Part shown: one piece after another, positions 47,488-60,405 of the stretch
How the letters are laid out: every line of letters begins with the position of its first letter
How positions within the stretch are numbered: the stretch's first letter is position 1
DNA from: Patagioenas fasciata
Taxonomy: Eukaryota; Chordata; Aves; Columbiformes; Columbidae
Direction of reading: 5' to 3'
Assembly: GCF_037038585.1 (NCBI RefSeq)
Contig: NC_092520.1
Coordinates: 13,151,001-13,215,000, forward strand
DNA: 64,000 bases
Notes under the pieces: generated by a model
The model's input: only the letters and a program-made list of their open reading frames with translations
Database searches by the model: none
Told to the model about the DNA's origin: nothing
Position numbers and translations under genes: made by a program

Positions 47488-50400
47488 TAACCTGGGACCT
47501 GTTCTTTATTTCTCTCAGGAGCATATGTAAAGTCTCAGTGCTTCCCCACTGCCCGTTCCCAGCTGTGAGCAGGTTCTCAGCACCCAGCACATTCCACAGC
47601 GTGTCCTGCCAGCACTGCGGGGCCTCCCGGGACACAGCATGGGGGTCCTGGATCTCTGCAGTGCTGGGGGTTTGCTCTCAGGTCTGATCATTAGAACTGC
47701 TAACGATGCCTCCAGCTGAGCTGCTTCTGTTCCTGGTCTCTGCAGAATTTACATTTTTCTTGTTTTGTTTTTCAGTGGGAAAAACCTAGAGATTAGCTTA
47801 AAACTAACAAAAACTGTTTTCAGTTGATGTTTTAGTTATCGCTGTGCTGTGTTGCAGATGTGCACTGGAGTTTAATCTTCTGTGAGCTGAACTCTGAAAC
47901 CCAACTGTGTTTCCCCTGAGGTGGAAGGGGACTCTCCTCACCAGGAGGTGACTCAGGGCAGGTGTCACCCTCTGGTGGCGTCTCTCCACCTCTCCACCAG
48001 TTGCAGAGGAACCCATGAGTGATTAGGCGGGTAATTTAGCAAGACAAATTAAAAGTCTGTATTCAGGCAGGACCACCTCCCCAGCCTGGCTCTTCTCCTG
48101 GGGGTTTTGGTGCATCACGAGGGGCACCAGGCCAGGAGGACATCATGGGAGACGTGGTCTGGGCTGCGGTTAAACCCTCACACGCTGCAGTGGGGAACTC
48201 CTCTGCAAGCCAGCACTGAATGCTGCAGGTCATGACTGCTAAAACACTTGGGGTTTGGCAGAACTCACTCTTTGTTGTATTTTCTGTATCTGTTTTTTGG
48301 CAATATTTTATTCCCTGGAGATGCTGATGCTCTAAACACCAGCCCCAGGCAGGAGGGGAGGAGGAACAGCAGGAGGAGCAGGGCTTCCCTTCTGCAAAAG
48401 CACTTTCCTGCAGGTCAGAAACGTTCAGTTTTTCTTCCAAGGGGCTGAAGAAAGCCCGAAGGCAAAAAGCACATGTGGAGGATGCAGAGGGTAGGTTCTA
48501 ATTTAACAGGAAATACAAATCCAGAGATTATCTTCTTTTCTACATAGAAAAGCTTACCAAAAAAAAAAATCAATTAAATGACCTCATTAGTGTGATGAGT
48601 GATGTTATTTATAACGTCTGTAATTCTAGCCTGGATTTGTAGAGCCTCTGCCCTGCTGGCCATGTGCCTCGCCAGATTGCTCTGTCCTGGTAAAATTAAA
48701 AGTTATTGGGGGGAGTTTACACACTCCCACACGGCCTATGATTTGGGATAAAGTAGCGTGCAGCATTGACATCCATCCACATGCTGGTGGGTGCACTTCA
48801 GCAGCAATTACTGCAAACTTGCTGTACAAATTACTTAATTACTGTAGAGAGGATCCACTGGTTGCCCTATATGGGGGTCTGGGGCTGGTCACCATTTCTC
48901 CCCAGGGCCACAGCATGAGGAGCCTGAGGCGACGCCAGGAAGAGGCCAAGGAGACCCCAGTACCAGCCTGAATCCAACCCCATGGATGTCGGGTTGCTGG
49001 ATCCATGCATGGGCACCTCCTCTCTGCTGGCGGTGACACACGGCTGCCACTGGCCACATGGCTTCTGATGCTACTTGTGGTGTTTGGGCTCCATCTGGGA
49101 GGCAGGGGGTGGCCAAGCTTGCAGCTGGTGCTGGTCATGGGGCACACTGGGCTGTCTTCCCGTGCTCCAGGAGGCTGGGGAGGGAGCTGGGAGGCCTGGG
49201 GTCAGCTCAGCCAGGTCTCCGCAAGGACATACCACCCATGGGGGGCTGCCCGCCCTTGCCCTGGGCATGGCCCTTCCCCAGATCCCGGGGGGCATCTCAC
49301 AGGGTCACCTATGGGGTGCAGGGAGACTGTCCTATGGCCACCCAACGTGGGCACATGAGCATCCCGCGACACGGTCCCTGCTTTGCCACCCTGCTCTGGG
49401 TTTCCCCGGCCCCGGGCTGTGTTTTGGGGGAGCGGTGCGGGAGCAGGCTGCAGCAGGTGTGCGGCTCCATGGCAGCAGAACCGTGGTGGACCAGGGAGGA
49501 TGGTCGTGGTGAAGGTCTGCAGAGTCATAATGATGTTTGGGTGTTAGCTTTCCTGGAGACACCCAGCCAGAGAGGCGAGGGCAGGCTTGGGGTCCCTGGG
49601 GAGTGGGGTTGTCCCCGACCCGTGCCGGGTCCCCTGTCTGAGCACTCACACCATGCGCTGGGTGAAGGTGCAAGGACCAAAACCAGGGCTGGGCCTGCTT
49701 GGAGGGCACCGTCCTGCCTGGCACTCGCCTGTTCTGTGGGACCTTTGGGAAGGAAAGCCGGAGCTCCACAGCAGCCCTTGGCTCTGAGGCGAATTGCGTG
49801 GCTCTTATCTTTTCCACAACGGTGCTGGTGACACAGTTGCTCCCCCTACTGTCTGGAGCTGCACTGGTGCCTGGCGGTGACAGGGATGGGAAGCTCTGCC
49901 TGGACCCACGATGACTGGTATTTTCAGTATTTTGAAACTCCCACTGAAAGCAAATAAGTTAACACTTCATATATTTACAAATCTACTTATTTTTTTTAAT
50001 GTGGTATATGTATTTTTTGGGGTGGGATGAAGCTGAACCAGCTAAGGATACCAGTAGGTAATGGCTGTGCTGTGACAGCCCTCGGCCACAGCCCTTCTTG
50101 GGACACACACGACCTTTAACAGAACTGGAAATGGGCTTTTAGGGTTTTTTTGGGGATTATTTCCATTGCAGGGCGAGGTGAGGCCAGGCCAGCTGAGCAT
50201 CCAGCAGCTGCAGGTTAAGATACACCTAGAACACCCCAGGTCTGTGGTTTGTCTTAACTAGTTTTGTCTTTTTGGAGGTGAGACGAGCATCTCTCATGGG
50301 ACAAACCCTGGGGTGACCCCTCAGCACTCTGCTGTCCTTCTGGGGCTGGATGGGACGGACAGCAGGACTGCTCAGGGCTCCCTGGAAGAGGGAGCAGCCC

Positions 50401-50744
50401 CCGGTCCATCCCACTGCCCGCAGCTTTCACAGAACAAATTCCTAAGGGGAATGAAGGCTGAACATCATGATGCCCATCATCCCATCCCTCATCCCTGACA
50501 ACTGCCTGCTTTTTATAAGACATCCCCTTCAGCAGGCACTACACATTTTTCAGGACCTATGCTCACATAGATTAAATAGAATTACTATTTATATCGATAT
50601 ATATATTAAATAATACATAATTAAAACACAGGACTAAAGCATGGAGTGGAAGGGCACCTCCAGGACTGGATCTCATCCCAAAACACAGGATACTCTGCTC
50701 CTGAGATGCGTTTCCCAGCACATGGCAAATGATGGATTGAACAA
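47488..50744. other. Intergenic downstream of SESN3, no gene recognised
   Basis: GC content rises strongly at about 48,860-49,900, where long overlapping frames are open on both strands (for example 49,058-49,831 plus, 49,332-49,817 minus). They have no recognisable domain, and openness in several frames at once reflects composition. An AT-rich patch lies at 50,575-50,635. No repeat element was seen. Confidence 0.5.
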
Positions 50745-50762
50745 GAGACAGGTTTTATCCAT

Positions 50763-50768
50763 TTTATT
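50763..50768 (-). terminator. SESN3: Distal SESN3 polyadenylation signal AATAAA
   Basis: AATAAA on the minus strand, followed within 30 bases by a T/G-rich element (TGTCTCTTGTTC), which is the expected spacing for cleavage near 50,745. It is the last canonical signal before the sequence becomes GC-rich intergenic DNA. Confidence 0.55.
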
Positions 50769-53700
50769 TAACCAATGAAATTCCTACTGATAACAATTAA
50801 AGTAATTTCAGCAAGTATAAATGCGATACAGTTTTAAACAAACCCCATTGTTCCGTACCTATAAATAGATTTTTCAAAACCTCATAAAAAGTGCAGATTT
50901 ATGAATTGCTGTTAAAATGTTAATACATGATTCCTTTGTTTAAAAACGCATTTTTGTCTCTTAACTCACAAAAAAAAAGTTCCTTCTGCATCTGTTCAGG
51001 TAAATTCAAGTCGGGTAACTTAAAAACTAACAAAAGTCACACACTAAAAAAAAATAAATCCATCCCACTAGGTCAGCTTGTCCTCTGCAAAATAACAAAA
51101 ATGAAAACCAACCAAACCAAATCAAAACCCCCCCAAAAAACCCAACCAGCAACAACAGAAAGAAATAAGTGATACAAGTTGCTGTGGAAACCCAGAGTGA
51201 GCTGCAGGCAGCTGCCTCACCTTGCAGGCAAAGCTCCTGACAAGCAGGGAGCCCGTGGCATCTCTGCAGAGCTCAGGGCAGGCGGTGGCCCGGGGGCAGG
51301 ACAGATGTGTCCCCGCCACGGGATGCTGGAGGGACCATGGGGAGGTACCACACTGCTGCGCTTCGTGGTGCTGGGAGGGAGCTGCGGGACTAGAGCTTTG
51401 TCCTTAATCCTCCATCCCGAAACGCCTGCGTGGCTGCGGCAGGAGGAGGCGAGAAGCTGCCGGGCTGGGGCTGGGGACAAGTTTTTTCCCCTTGCAGAGG
51501 GTGCGAGGTGGGGGACGCGATGGAACGGCACTGCCACCCCAGCCTGTGGGCACAGGGGCTCTGACCCACAGCCCCCAGTGAACAGCCAATGCTGCTGCTT
51601 GCCCCCGATATGCCAGGCTCTGCAGACAAAAAATCAAAGGCTACTTTTCGCACTGGAGAGAGACTTGGAAGCTTTTTGGCTGCAGAAACACTGTGCCCGC
51701 GTTCGGTCTGTCCATCCCTCCCGCGCCGGCAAGGCTCATGTTCCCCCCTGCAGCGGTGAGCAGACCGCGGGGAGCGAGAAACTGGCTTTTGGGCACAGGG
51801 AGCCGAAACACACGCCAGACCTCCCCGGCCTTCCTCGCCTTTGGGTCCAAATGCGGCTCGGAGCGTGGTTTGTGCAGAGGGCTCAGCGGCACACCGCCCT
51901 GTCTCTGCAGTGGTTTTGTATCTACAGCAGGGTCTGGTTAGCAAGAGCAGTTTAAAGTGGCTATGTTCATCAAGTTTGCTACTTTATGAAGTAAAACAAA
52001 AACAAAAAACAACCCCCAACAACTATAAATACAAAGACTCTCACACACCAGACACTTGCAGCCTGCGTGACTCATAAACCGCATCAATATTCTGTTAAAA
52101 AGCTTATTCTACTTAAAACTATACATAGTACAAGAGACCAGAAAGTGGCAGTCGTGTCCGGGCACGCTGCCTGCCCAGGGCTGCCCACAGTCAGGTGCTT
52201 CCTAAAAAATCAAGGAGTTACAGTAACACGGCACAGGACTGCAAAGCCATCACAGCTTCTGCTTACACCGCATACGAAGTACCAAGGGGAACACAAAAAA
52301 GAACTGGTGTTAATACTGATGGATTAAAAAGTAACTATAAAGATCAAAACAGACGTTCACAGCATGCTACATATATTGCTCACAAACTCTTTTTTTTCTT
52401 TAAAAAAAAGGCTAATAGAAAACAAGGAGTTGGCAGTCTGATTTTCAGTTATGTCAGATAGAAAGACAGAGCATATACATTCATCGTGTGGCTTTCCAGC
52501 AAAAGGAGAAAAGGGTAAAACCGAGAGATTTCAAGTTTACAAAATTCCTGGTTTTTTTAAGCTACAGTTTATATCCAGTTCCAGTCACAGCCGTGAAAAG
52601 ATTTCTGACTGTGTCGCCTCACAGAGTCCCAGGGCTGTAGCCTGGTTGTTATTATTAGTTTTCCCCTGAAAGTGGCCGCATCTCCCACCACCCCGAGCTG
52701 GCTGCACCCGCAGCCACCCGGGCCAGAGGGAGGAGGTTTGGATCTGGTGGCACAACATAAGCATGAAGTGGGGAATGAGAGACAGTTTTGGACCATGTGT
52801 GTTTGGACCTGCTGCTGTCACTGCCCTCAGCTGGAGACACGGTGCTTGGTGATTTACCCAATTCATCTGAACACTCCCTTCAAAGGGCTGATGGGGCAAG
52901 GAAACGGAATTCAACAGCAGGATGTTTTTCTCGAGCAGAAGGGAACGATCCGTGGAGCAAGAGAAGGGTCCCAGCTCTTGTCCTACAGAAGCCACCTCTG
53001 GAGGAGGCATCTCCCACCACCTCCGCTACGCACAGACAGACAGAACGACCCCTGGGACACATCCGTGAAGCTCCAACTGACCACCATGTCATCTCCCCCT
53101 GCACTGGTTGTGTCCCCTCAAGAGTGCCCGTGGTCTGTACCTCCTGAAAGCACAATGTGCTCCTCACAATTAGTGTATTCATCGGCAGCTTAAATACCAC
53201 CTCTAACTACTGTCAGGAACACAGGCAGTGTTTTCCACCAGCCCTGATGACACTTTGTACCCGCAGGAGCACCCAACCCCGCTCCATCTACAGCAGCCAC
53301 TCCATTTGCATTTGGATTTAGCCCCTAGATCAGCAAAATAACCCAAATCTCCTTGCTCCAGAGGTCACAGCCTGCCCGGCTGTGAGGCACCCGAGGAGCT
53401 GCCGACCCAATGGCCCCATAAGCCCAAGAGGACCTCAGTCTCCCCAGACTGTCCCTCAAAGAAACCTGCACGACTGAACGGCCCCAGCACGGGGAGTTTT
53501 CCCCAAAAAAAGCGTTTCCTTACTAGATCCACTGGATTATCACTGTAACTCCAGAGATGGGATCTGACATACTACTGGCAAACACTACCTAAATGTTGTA
53601 AGCAAGTACTGAGTGTTGTCCTTTCAATCCAGATTTAGACTTTTCCTGTCCAGAAATAACCCAATATGGCAATTAAGTGTTTCTGAACACTAGAAAGACC

Positions 53701-54742
53701 CTCTGAACTCAACAGCAAGCAGGGATACAGAAACCCAGCATTGTTTTAGGCAAGGGGGTCATTCCTGTGAGACTGCTTGGGGTTGTGAGCTGGGAAGATC
53801 GGAAGCACTTGATGCAGGGGGGTGGTGGCGGCAGCTTGGAAAATGACAATTTTTGCCCCCCCCGGTGAGCAGCAGAAGGATTAAAAAAATTAAAGAGAGA
53901 CATGATGTGTGTTGGGGGAGCAGCAGCATGACCCCATGCCAGGAAATGTGCTCTACGGGATAAATTAACACTGATCAAGAGGCTCCAAAAGTTTCCTCAT
54001 ACTACTGTGCTCTCTCCAGCTCCCACACCTGGGACCTATGAAATGCTAAATTCGTTTTCATTTTGAGATAAAAATGTTCATTTACAATTCCTAAATGTGG
54101 AAAAGCTGGTGGATGCACCTCTTCACACAAATACAGGGCTAGGGGACATCAGGGAGAATAAATCTGAAGTTCAGATGGTGAAAACTGGCATTTTTGTCCA
54201 GCTCTTGGAATGACCCCTCATGACAAACCAATTCTTACAGCTTTATATTCAGACCAACTCTGGGAAAGTCCATTTACAGTTAATCCACTCCCCTCTCCCT
54301 CAATTTTGTGCAACATCACCCCGTATTTATGACAGAAGGAACCAAACTTCTAAGGAAAGTAACTGAAAGAACATCACTTGAAATCAAGAAGATTTGGAAT
54401 ATTTCCTCTGGCTAAAACTTTGAAGTCCGGGCACAAGCTATCCCTTTGCTTTTGCCAATAAATCCTTTCTGCAAGCAGAGGTTAAATAATCCAGCTCTCG
54501 TAAAACGGAGTCCAAAGTCTGGAAAATGAGCCTGAAATGTGTGCCTATGTTCATGGAAAACACACATGCATGAGAAACATCGAGAACCTGCTCTGCAAGA
54601 GCAGCAGCTCACAGTTTAACTGCTTTTGGAAGGATTCCTTTAAGCCTATATTAAGTCCCCAAAACAATCCATTTCATTAACAATCGCTGCAAATCACATG
54701 GATCTGATACACACTATTCCTTTAATCTCCATGGAAACTGAT

Positions 54743-54748
54743 TTTATT
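54743..54748 (-). terminator. SESN3: Possible internal SESN3 polyadenylation signal
   Basis: AATAAA on the minus strand inside the presumed 3' UTR. Use would give a 3' UTR of about 3.8 kb. The downstream context is not strongly GT-rich, so use is uncertain. Confidence 0.3.
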
Positions 54749-57700
54749 CTATTGAATTTAGGTGACTAAGTATCTTTAAAAATCTGACTCAAAAATGCAA
54801 GTGGGCACCCTGTGGGATTTTAAGTGCTGAGGTGCTTAAATTGCTATTGAAATTTAGGAGACTGGCTGCTTTTTCCAAATACCGTGAGAACATCTACCAG
54901 TATGACTACAAACACAAATATTTTTGAAGAATCTGGTGCTTTGACCTTCTGCACTCAGTAAAAGAGAAGCAAAATGTTTTCCTTTTTGTTCTGTTCTACA
55001 TTTATAGAGAGACCTACATTTGTAATTGTTTACAATCACTGATTTTCCTGTCCTAAAGATTTTTTAATACGTGGGAAGAGCTGACAGTGGCAATTCTTTC
55101 ACTCTTAAAGCTGAAAGTACAGCCTTTGCGTTATAATAAAAGGCCTTAGGACAAAGGATATATGCGTCACTTCAGTCTGATGGAAACAAATGAATCTACA
55201 GCTCGCTGAGGTTCTCACAGGACACCCCAACACCAGCACAAACTGTACCCTGGTTTGAAAGGGTTTCTGTCCCTCCTGGGCCGTTCGGCTGCAGGCAGAG
55301 TGTTCTGGGAAAGGCAAACGCCTTCTCCCATCGGCACCTTTTCCCCTTCTCTTCGTTACCAAAAAAACGGAGCAATTTCACCGAGAATGTAATGGATCGC
55401 AACCCACGTTTTGAAGCCACTCTGCAGCGATAAGAAGCTGTCCATGCTCAGGAGCTCTGTTCTGCACCGCAAGCGTTCCCCGTGCTGCTCAACCCGAGCC
55501 TCCTGAGCTCGCTCTTCAGCAGCACGAGACTGGACGCTTCGGTTTTGTGTTGGTCACGGCTGCGGCTTTGTGGACTAACGTTAATGCTGGTAAAGATGAA
55601 TTCCAACAAAGGAACACAGAGGGAGAGCATCTACACTTCGAATGATTACGGTACTCTTAAGAATAATACCAATGAACAGAGTGTGAAGATTCACATTCAT
55701 GAGTGCTTCAAAAATGCAAAAAATCCAAGAACACTCACACATTAAAATTTGGCACAGTGTGAGCCTAAAGCGTGCGTGAAGTGTGTGGTAGAGCTGTCTG
55801 ACTTCAAACACCTATTCTGAACAAACATCTATTAAAAATCATAGATTTGAGTATAAAAACTAGTCTATAAAGTGTTACACTGTAAATGCAATACTTTGAA
55901 AAAAAATGCCACATGGAAAATATTTCCAGAAGTTTCAAGTTTGCATTCAATATTAAAAACAAAGAGAAATAGCAAACTAGTTGTACAATGACATTTCCTA
56001 CAGTGGAATGTCTCACAGGCCATATATGACTTGATATGGCACCTTAAAAAAAAAAAGAGAAATCACTGGTTTACTACAAATTTTATGAAGCAATCTATTT
56101 ATGGTTCCTATAATTCAAATCTGCTCATGTACTTTGCTCAGAAGGCATTTGAGCTGGCAAGTATATTTCATGAGGGAAGAAGTAAAGGCACTCATGTTTC
56201 CAAACGTAAAATTCAACCTGCTCCAAGAGTCTTTGTATTTCTGAAGGGAAACTAAGCCGTCCTATTAGTTACCCAAATCTAGTTTCGCCTCCTTTCCAGA
56301 GCTCAGCTGTGCTTCTTGAGAACTACTTGACTTGTCAAAGCAAAGGAGTTTAAAGTAGTACTGTACAGTTCCCATCACTTGAAGAAAAGCAAAAGTATTG
56401 CATGAAAACTTCTCTCAGCAGAACTGTTTTATGCACAAAAGCCATGAGCTATGGCCACTACAGTCACAAGAGGGGGGGAAAAGGATCATAACACCTTTGA
56501 AAGTTAACCTAAGTTCATACGCACAAGCATTCCAACACTTCTGGTAAATCTTTGCAGTTAGCTATACAAGATAAATAAATCTGATGTTTTACCCAATGCT
56601 CTCTCTGGAAGAGAGCCCAATGCTGTCTATTGGGTATCTTTCTAAATAGCCAACGTTACATTAAAAAAACCCTAATTACTGATTTCTTCCTTAAAAGTTT
56701 TCACATGCAGAGCCTGCAGTCTGAAAGTGCAGCAAAGTGTACAATCATTTAGCTTTCCGATCTGGAACACATAGATAAAGTGAAAAAACCAACATGCGAA
56801 ATCACAGCAAGGTATCAAGAACAGGGACAAAAAAGATAAAACTAACTTTAGTAGCGTACTGGTCCACGTTTTTGTCAATGAAAAGCGTTAAAATATGACT
56901 GATAATATTTTTTAAACTACTCTGCAATCACCAATGGTAAAAAAGATTCCTGTATTAACTTCTACAAGCCAATGGAACATTAAAAATAAACCTATCCAGT
57001 TAGCTTTGAATGTATGCAAGAAATAAAGGTCACCCTCCTCAAAGAAATACTCAGCGTCCAAACCAACAGACAAAAGCTGAATCAGTGACAACTTGCATCC
57101 TACCGGGTAAGTTTAAGCATCTCTTTAGGCACTTCACTGGTTCATTAAATGCAATATAAAATAAAGCTATAAATATCAACATTTTGTGCTCTTAAAAATT
57201 AGTCAAAAGCAACAGAAAACAGCACAAAAGTGTGACATTTTTGGCAATTTCTTTCTTCCCTTCCCCAATACTACCGGTTGTCCAAGAATGCTTTGTTTTG
57301 GGGATGCTTTGGCATCTCGGTATCAGGTTGTCTTAAGCCGGAAAAGCTAAAACAAAACTGCTAGGCCTTAGACAATAAAGAAATTTGGTTCTAAAATTTC
57401 TTTATGGCTATATAAGAAGGACACTTTAGCAGTGGCATGACAGGGAAAAAAGCTTGCTTTCCTTTTAAATATTGCACTTTTCTTTTGTTCACTCACACTA
57501 ATGCATAGAAACTTTCAAGACTTTGAATATCAAAATTTCATGCTATGAGAAAGGTATGGGAAATAAATTTCTATACATCCAATATGAAAGAACAGATATG
57601 CTAGCCTTCCTTTACTTTCCTTAGTTAAAGTATTGAGAAAGAAGAGAGTGCAAAAAACCCCACAACCCTATTTTTTGGTCAGCCTGTGTATCAACTTTAT

Positions 57701-58492
57701 AGGTGCCAACTAAACAAATTGCAGCATGTGATGAGCATGGATTCTGTAAGGACAACTGAGGGTGACGGTCAGTAAAACAAGATTATGCATGATTGAAACA
57801 AAGTGAGCGTGGCTGAAATGGCAAATCGCGAGGCCTCTTCTCTGGGGAAGGGGCACGACAAAGCAGACAAGTTTCGCACTTCAGTAGCATGCTGTAGGAT
57901 TTATCGTGATTAATTTCACATTAAAGTGTGCTCAATGTTTGCATCCACATCTCGCATCACCTTCAATTGCTGTAGTAGGACAGTGACTGGCGAGCAGCCT
58001 CCAGGAGACACAGAAGAATCCAGTGGGCAATTCCATGCAACGCAGCCCGTGCATCTCTGCCGTGAGTCACGACACGGTGGGACGTTCTCAGGACAGGCAG
58101 AATCGAGCTTCTGCTGGACTCCACTAATCTGAAAAATGATTGCTTGGAAAAAGAAGTCTCTAAGCACTTCACTCCGGTGCTTAAAGAACAAAGCGCTAGG
58201 ATTGGATATAATAAAAACAGTTTCAGGATCCTGACCACTGCGCAGAAATCCAGCCGGACACAATGCAGAGTAGTGCTCCTCAGTGTTACTTTTGTTATCA
58301 TTAGTAATGTTAAGCATCAAGAAAATAAAACACGTCATTGCACATTACAGCCGCCAAGAAGCACGGCTAAACTTTGACACTAGAGAATTGAATAACCTGA
58401 TGCTACATCACAAACAGCTTCTGGTGTGTATCTATTTCCAAAGGTCTTTACGTACTCAGTAAAAACTCCTTTACTTCCGTGCAGCGAACGCT

Positions 58493-58579
58493 TCAGGTTA
58501 AGTGACGAGTTATGGCACGAAGGGCGTACAGAAGTTCGGCTTGCATACGAGCTTCCATTAGAAGTAGATTGACGTGAAC
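58493..58579 (-). CDS. SESN3: SESN3 last coding exon (C-terminal 28 residues and stop)
   Basis: The acceptor TTTTTAACAG precedes V-H-V-N-L-L-L-M-E-A-R-M-Q-A-E-L-L-Y and on to A-I-T-R-H-L-T, then TGA (58,493-58,495). This is the invariant sestrin C-terminus. The Glu of L-L-M-E-A-R (58,553-58,555) corresponds to the SESN2 residue (E451) that holds the amine of leucine. The exon continues as 3' UTR. Confidence 0.96.
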   Translation of the reverse strand, partial: VHVNLLLMEARMQAELLYALRAITRHLT

Positions 58580-59677
58580 CTGTTAAAAATTAAATCAGCC
58601 ATTTGGTTCACCTCTGAATGCAACATCGTTTATTCATTTTAGGCTGAAATTTCTAACCTTTAGTAAAGTCTTGCTGCGAGAAACTATGTCCTGTACTCTG
58701 CCACAGGACACCAGTTCCTCAAGACAGTACCAAACAAAACCCTAGAACTGAACAGAACTGGCCTCAACTACTACTTGAAGCAATCTTCTATCTGAGAAGT
58801 CCCAATAAAACCGCTGTCATATCCTAATGCTATCAGTTCTTCATGAATTATATTTTGTTTTCTTTACTACCATCTGTGACTGCTATACAGGAGCCAGAAT
58901 AAGGAAAGATTACATGCTCAACTCAACATGAGTTGATTCTCAGCATTTCGTTTCAGAAGTTTAACACCAGGGTCATATTGATCTGTCTTCACCATGAGGG
59001 TGGTGAGACACTGGGATGGGCTGCCCAGAGAGGCTGTGATGCCCCATCCCTGGAAGTGTTCAACATCAGGTTGGATGGGCCCTTGAGCAACTTGCTCTAA
59101 CAGAAGGTGTCCCTGCCCTTGGCAGGGGGGGTTGGAACTAGGTGATCTTTAAGGTCCCTTCCAACCCAAATTATTCTATGACTCTATGCCAGCTAAGCTT
59201 GCAGGGACACACACATTGAACCCCTGTCAGGAAGTGTTTACCTTGGATATCTGAAGACACATTCACATTTTTATTGATGAAAAACACCATGAGTATTTTT
59301 ATATATATAGATATTTATATTTATATATATTTTTATTTATATGAACTAAGGCCTTTTTTGATCCCCAAATCCCAAGTATTGGCATAGTTGACCACTTCTG
59401 CATTCCTAAGTTTATCCACTTTTCCTTACAGTTGTCAGTTTAATTTTATGGAGAAGTCACTCAAAATAATAATTTAAAAATAATCAATATTTCCAATACA
59501 CTAAAACGTGTTCTTGTAAAATTGACACCTAACACTTAATGAATTTCCTCTCATTTGTTTTTCTCTGGTTAAAAACAGTTTGTTTGACAGATACTGCCAT
59601 TTTTAGGTGTCACCATGTATTCATTTTTAAATAGTATGAGGGTCTCTGTGGAGCCAGTTTGGTTTTGAAATACGTAC
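58580..59677 (-). other. SESN3: SESN3 intron with CR1 insertion
   Basis: Donor GTACGT, acceptor TTTTTAACAG. It contains the plus-strand CR1 at 58,991-59,188 and an AT-rich simple stretch (TATATA/TTTATA) at 59,296-59,342. Confidence 0.9.
58991..59188 (+). mobile_element. CR1 3'-end fragment in SESN3 intron
   Basis: CACCATGAGGGTGGTGAGAC, then the GGGCTGCCCAGAGAGGCTGT block, CCCATCCCTGGAAGTGTTC, AACTAGGTGATCTTTAAGG and the tail TATTCTATGACTCTATG. Antisense to SESN3 transcription. Confidence 0.92.
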
Positions 59678-59822
59678 CTTCTCCGAGTGCTTGAACTGAC
59701 GCCAGTAACTATCGTACATGCGCTTGGTCGTTCTCTCTGGGTAGCAGGTCACTGTCTTTATGTAAACCTTCAGGCTGCGTTCAAGTAACTGATTAACTTC
59801 TCCATAATCATAGTCATCATAC
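59678..59822 (-). CDS. SESN3: SESN3 coding exon with the GATOR2-contact D-D-Y motif
   Basis: The exon completes a split Arg and encodes 48 residues: [20 protein letters not shown], then [10 protein letters not shown] and W-R-Q-F-K-H-S-E-K. The acceptor is ATTTAG right of 59,822 and the donor AAG|GTACGT at 59,677. The D-D-Y at 59,810-59,818 is equivalent to the SESN2 residues needed to bind GATOR2, so this copy should keep the mTORC1-inhibiting contact. Confidence 0.97.
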
Positions 59823-60214
59823 CTAAATAACATAGGCAATCACTCCGTTGGACGTAAAGTTTTAAAAGCATGGTCTTTTGCAGCATTATATTCTTAAGTT
59901 TGGGAACTGGAGCATTTATTATACACGCTAAAAAACCGCCTCCCAACAAAAGACCTGAAAGGCTTAGCACTAGGATGTTGTCTTCTCTGAACAAAGGATA
60001 TGGGCTGGCTTCAGAGAAGAGATTTCTGTAATAAGTTCCATCCTGATTCCTAATCATTTTCTCGAGCAGAAGCAAAAGTTATACTGATATGCCAGCAAAC
60101 CCAACCTAACTTCCAGACTGAGGTACCTGTCTTGGATTCTAAAATCATGCTTTTCACATAGTTCATTTTTACAGTTTAAAATGCACTGCTAAGCCAGGGA
60201 ATTTTCATCCATAC
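59823..60214 (-). other. SESN3: SESN3 short intron
   Basis: Intron of 392 bases, donor GTATGG and acceptor ATTTAG. No other feature seen. Confidence 0.92.
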
Positions 60215-60405
60215 CTGATTCCATACATACAGTGGACATAGTTAAATAAAGCTCTTCTTAGAGTAGTTGTATCAACATCTTCATGTGTTGCCATAGTGTT
60301 ATATGTGAGATTATATACCATCCGAAACTTCTCATCAAGGAGATGCCCAATATCAGAATAAAGCCTGTTTACAAGGGAAAAGCCATGATTTTCCCAAGTA
60401 TAGTC
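60215..60405 (-). CDS. SESN3: SESN3 coding exon with leucine-pocket T-Y-N-T motif
   Basis: 191 bases: [32 protein letters not shown], then [21 protein letters not shown] and two bases of Arg. Acceptor CTGCAG right of 60,405, donor ATCAG|GTATGG at 60,214. The T-Y-N-T (about 60,295-60,306) and the later D-T...L-R-R match the leucine-binding pocket and lid residues known from SESN2. Phe is replaced by Tyr in H-C-M-F-G-I-R compared with the human sequence as I recall it. Confidence 0.97.

Larger units (their letters stand above)
50745..58492 (-). other. SESN3: SESN3 3' UTR (probable, about 7.7 kb)
   Basis: From the SESN3 stop codon leftwards there is a long, mostly AT-rich stretch without CR1 or LTR insertions, unlike the flanking intergenic DNA, and without splice or coding signals. 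It ends at a good minus-strand poly(A) signal (50,763-50,768). An internal signal lies at 54,743-54,748. Human SESN3 also has a very long 3' UTR. A GC-rich island at 51,180-51,950 interrupts the AT-rich background. Extent is inferred and not seen directly. Confidence 0.55.

Noticed and set aside
49058-49831. Possible gene of 257 codons between ENDOD1 and SESN3
   Set aside because: The area is GC-rich and open in several frames on both strands. The product shows no domain, and no convincing start or splice context was seen.
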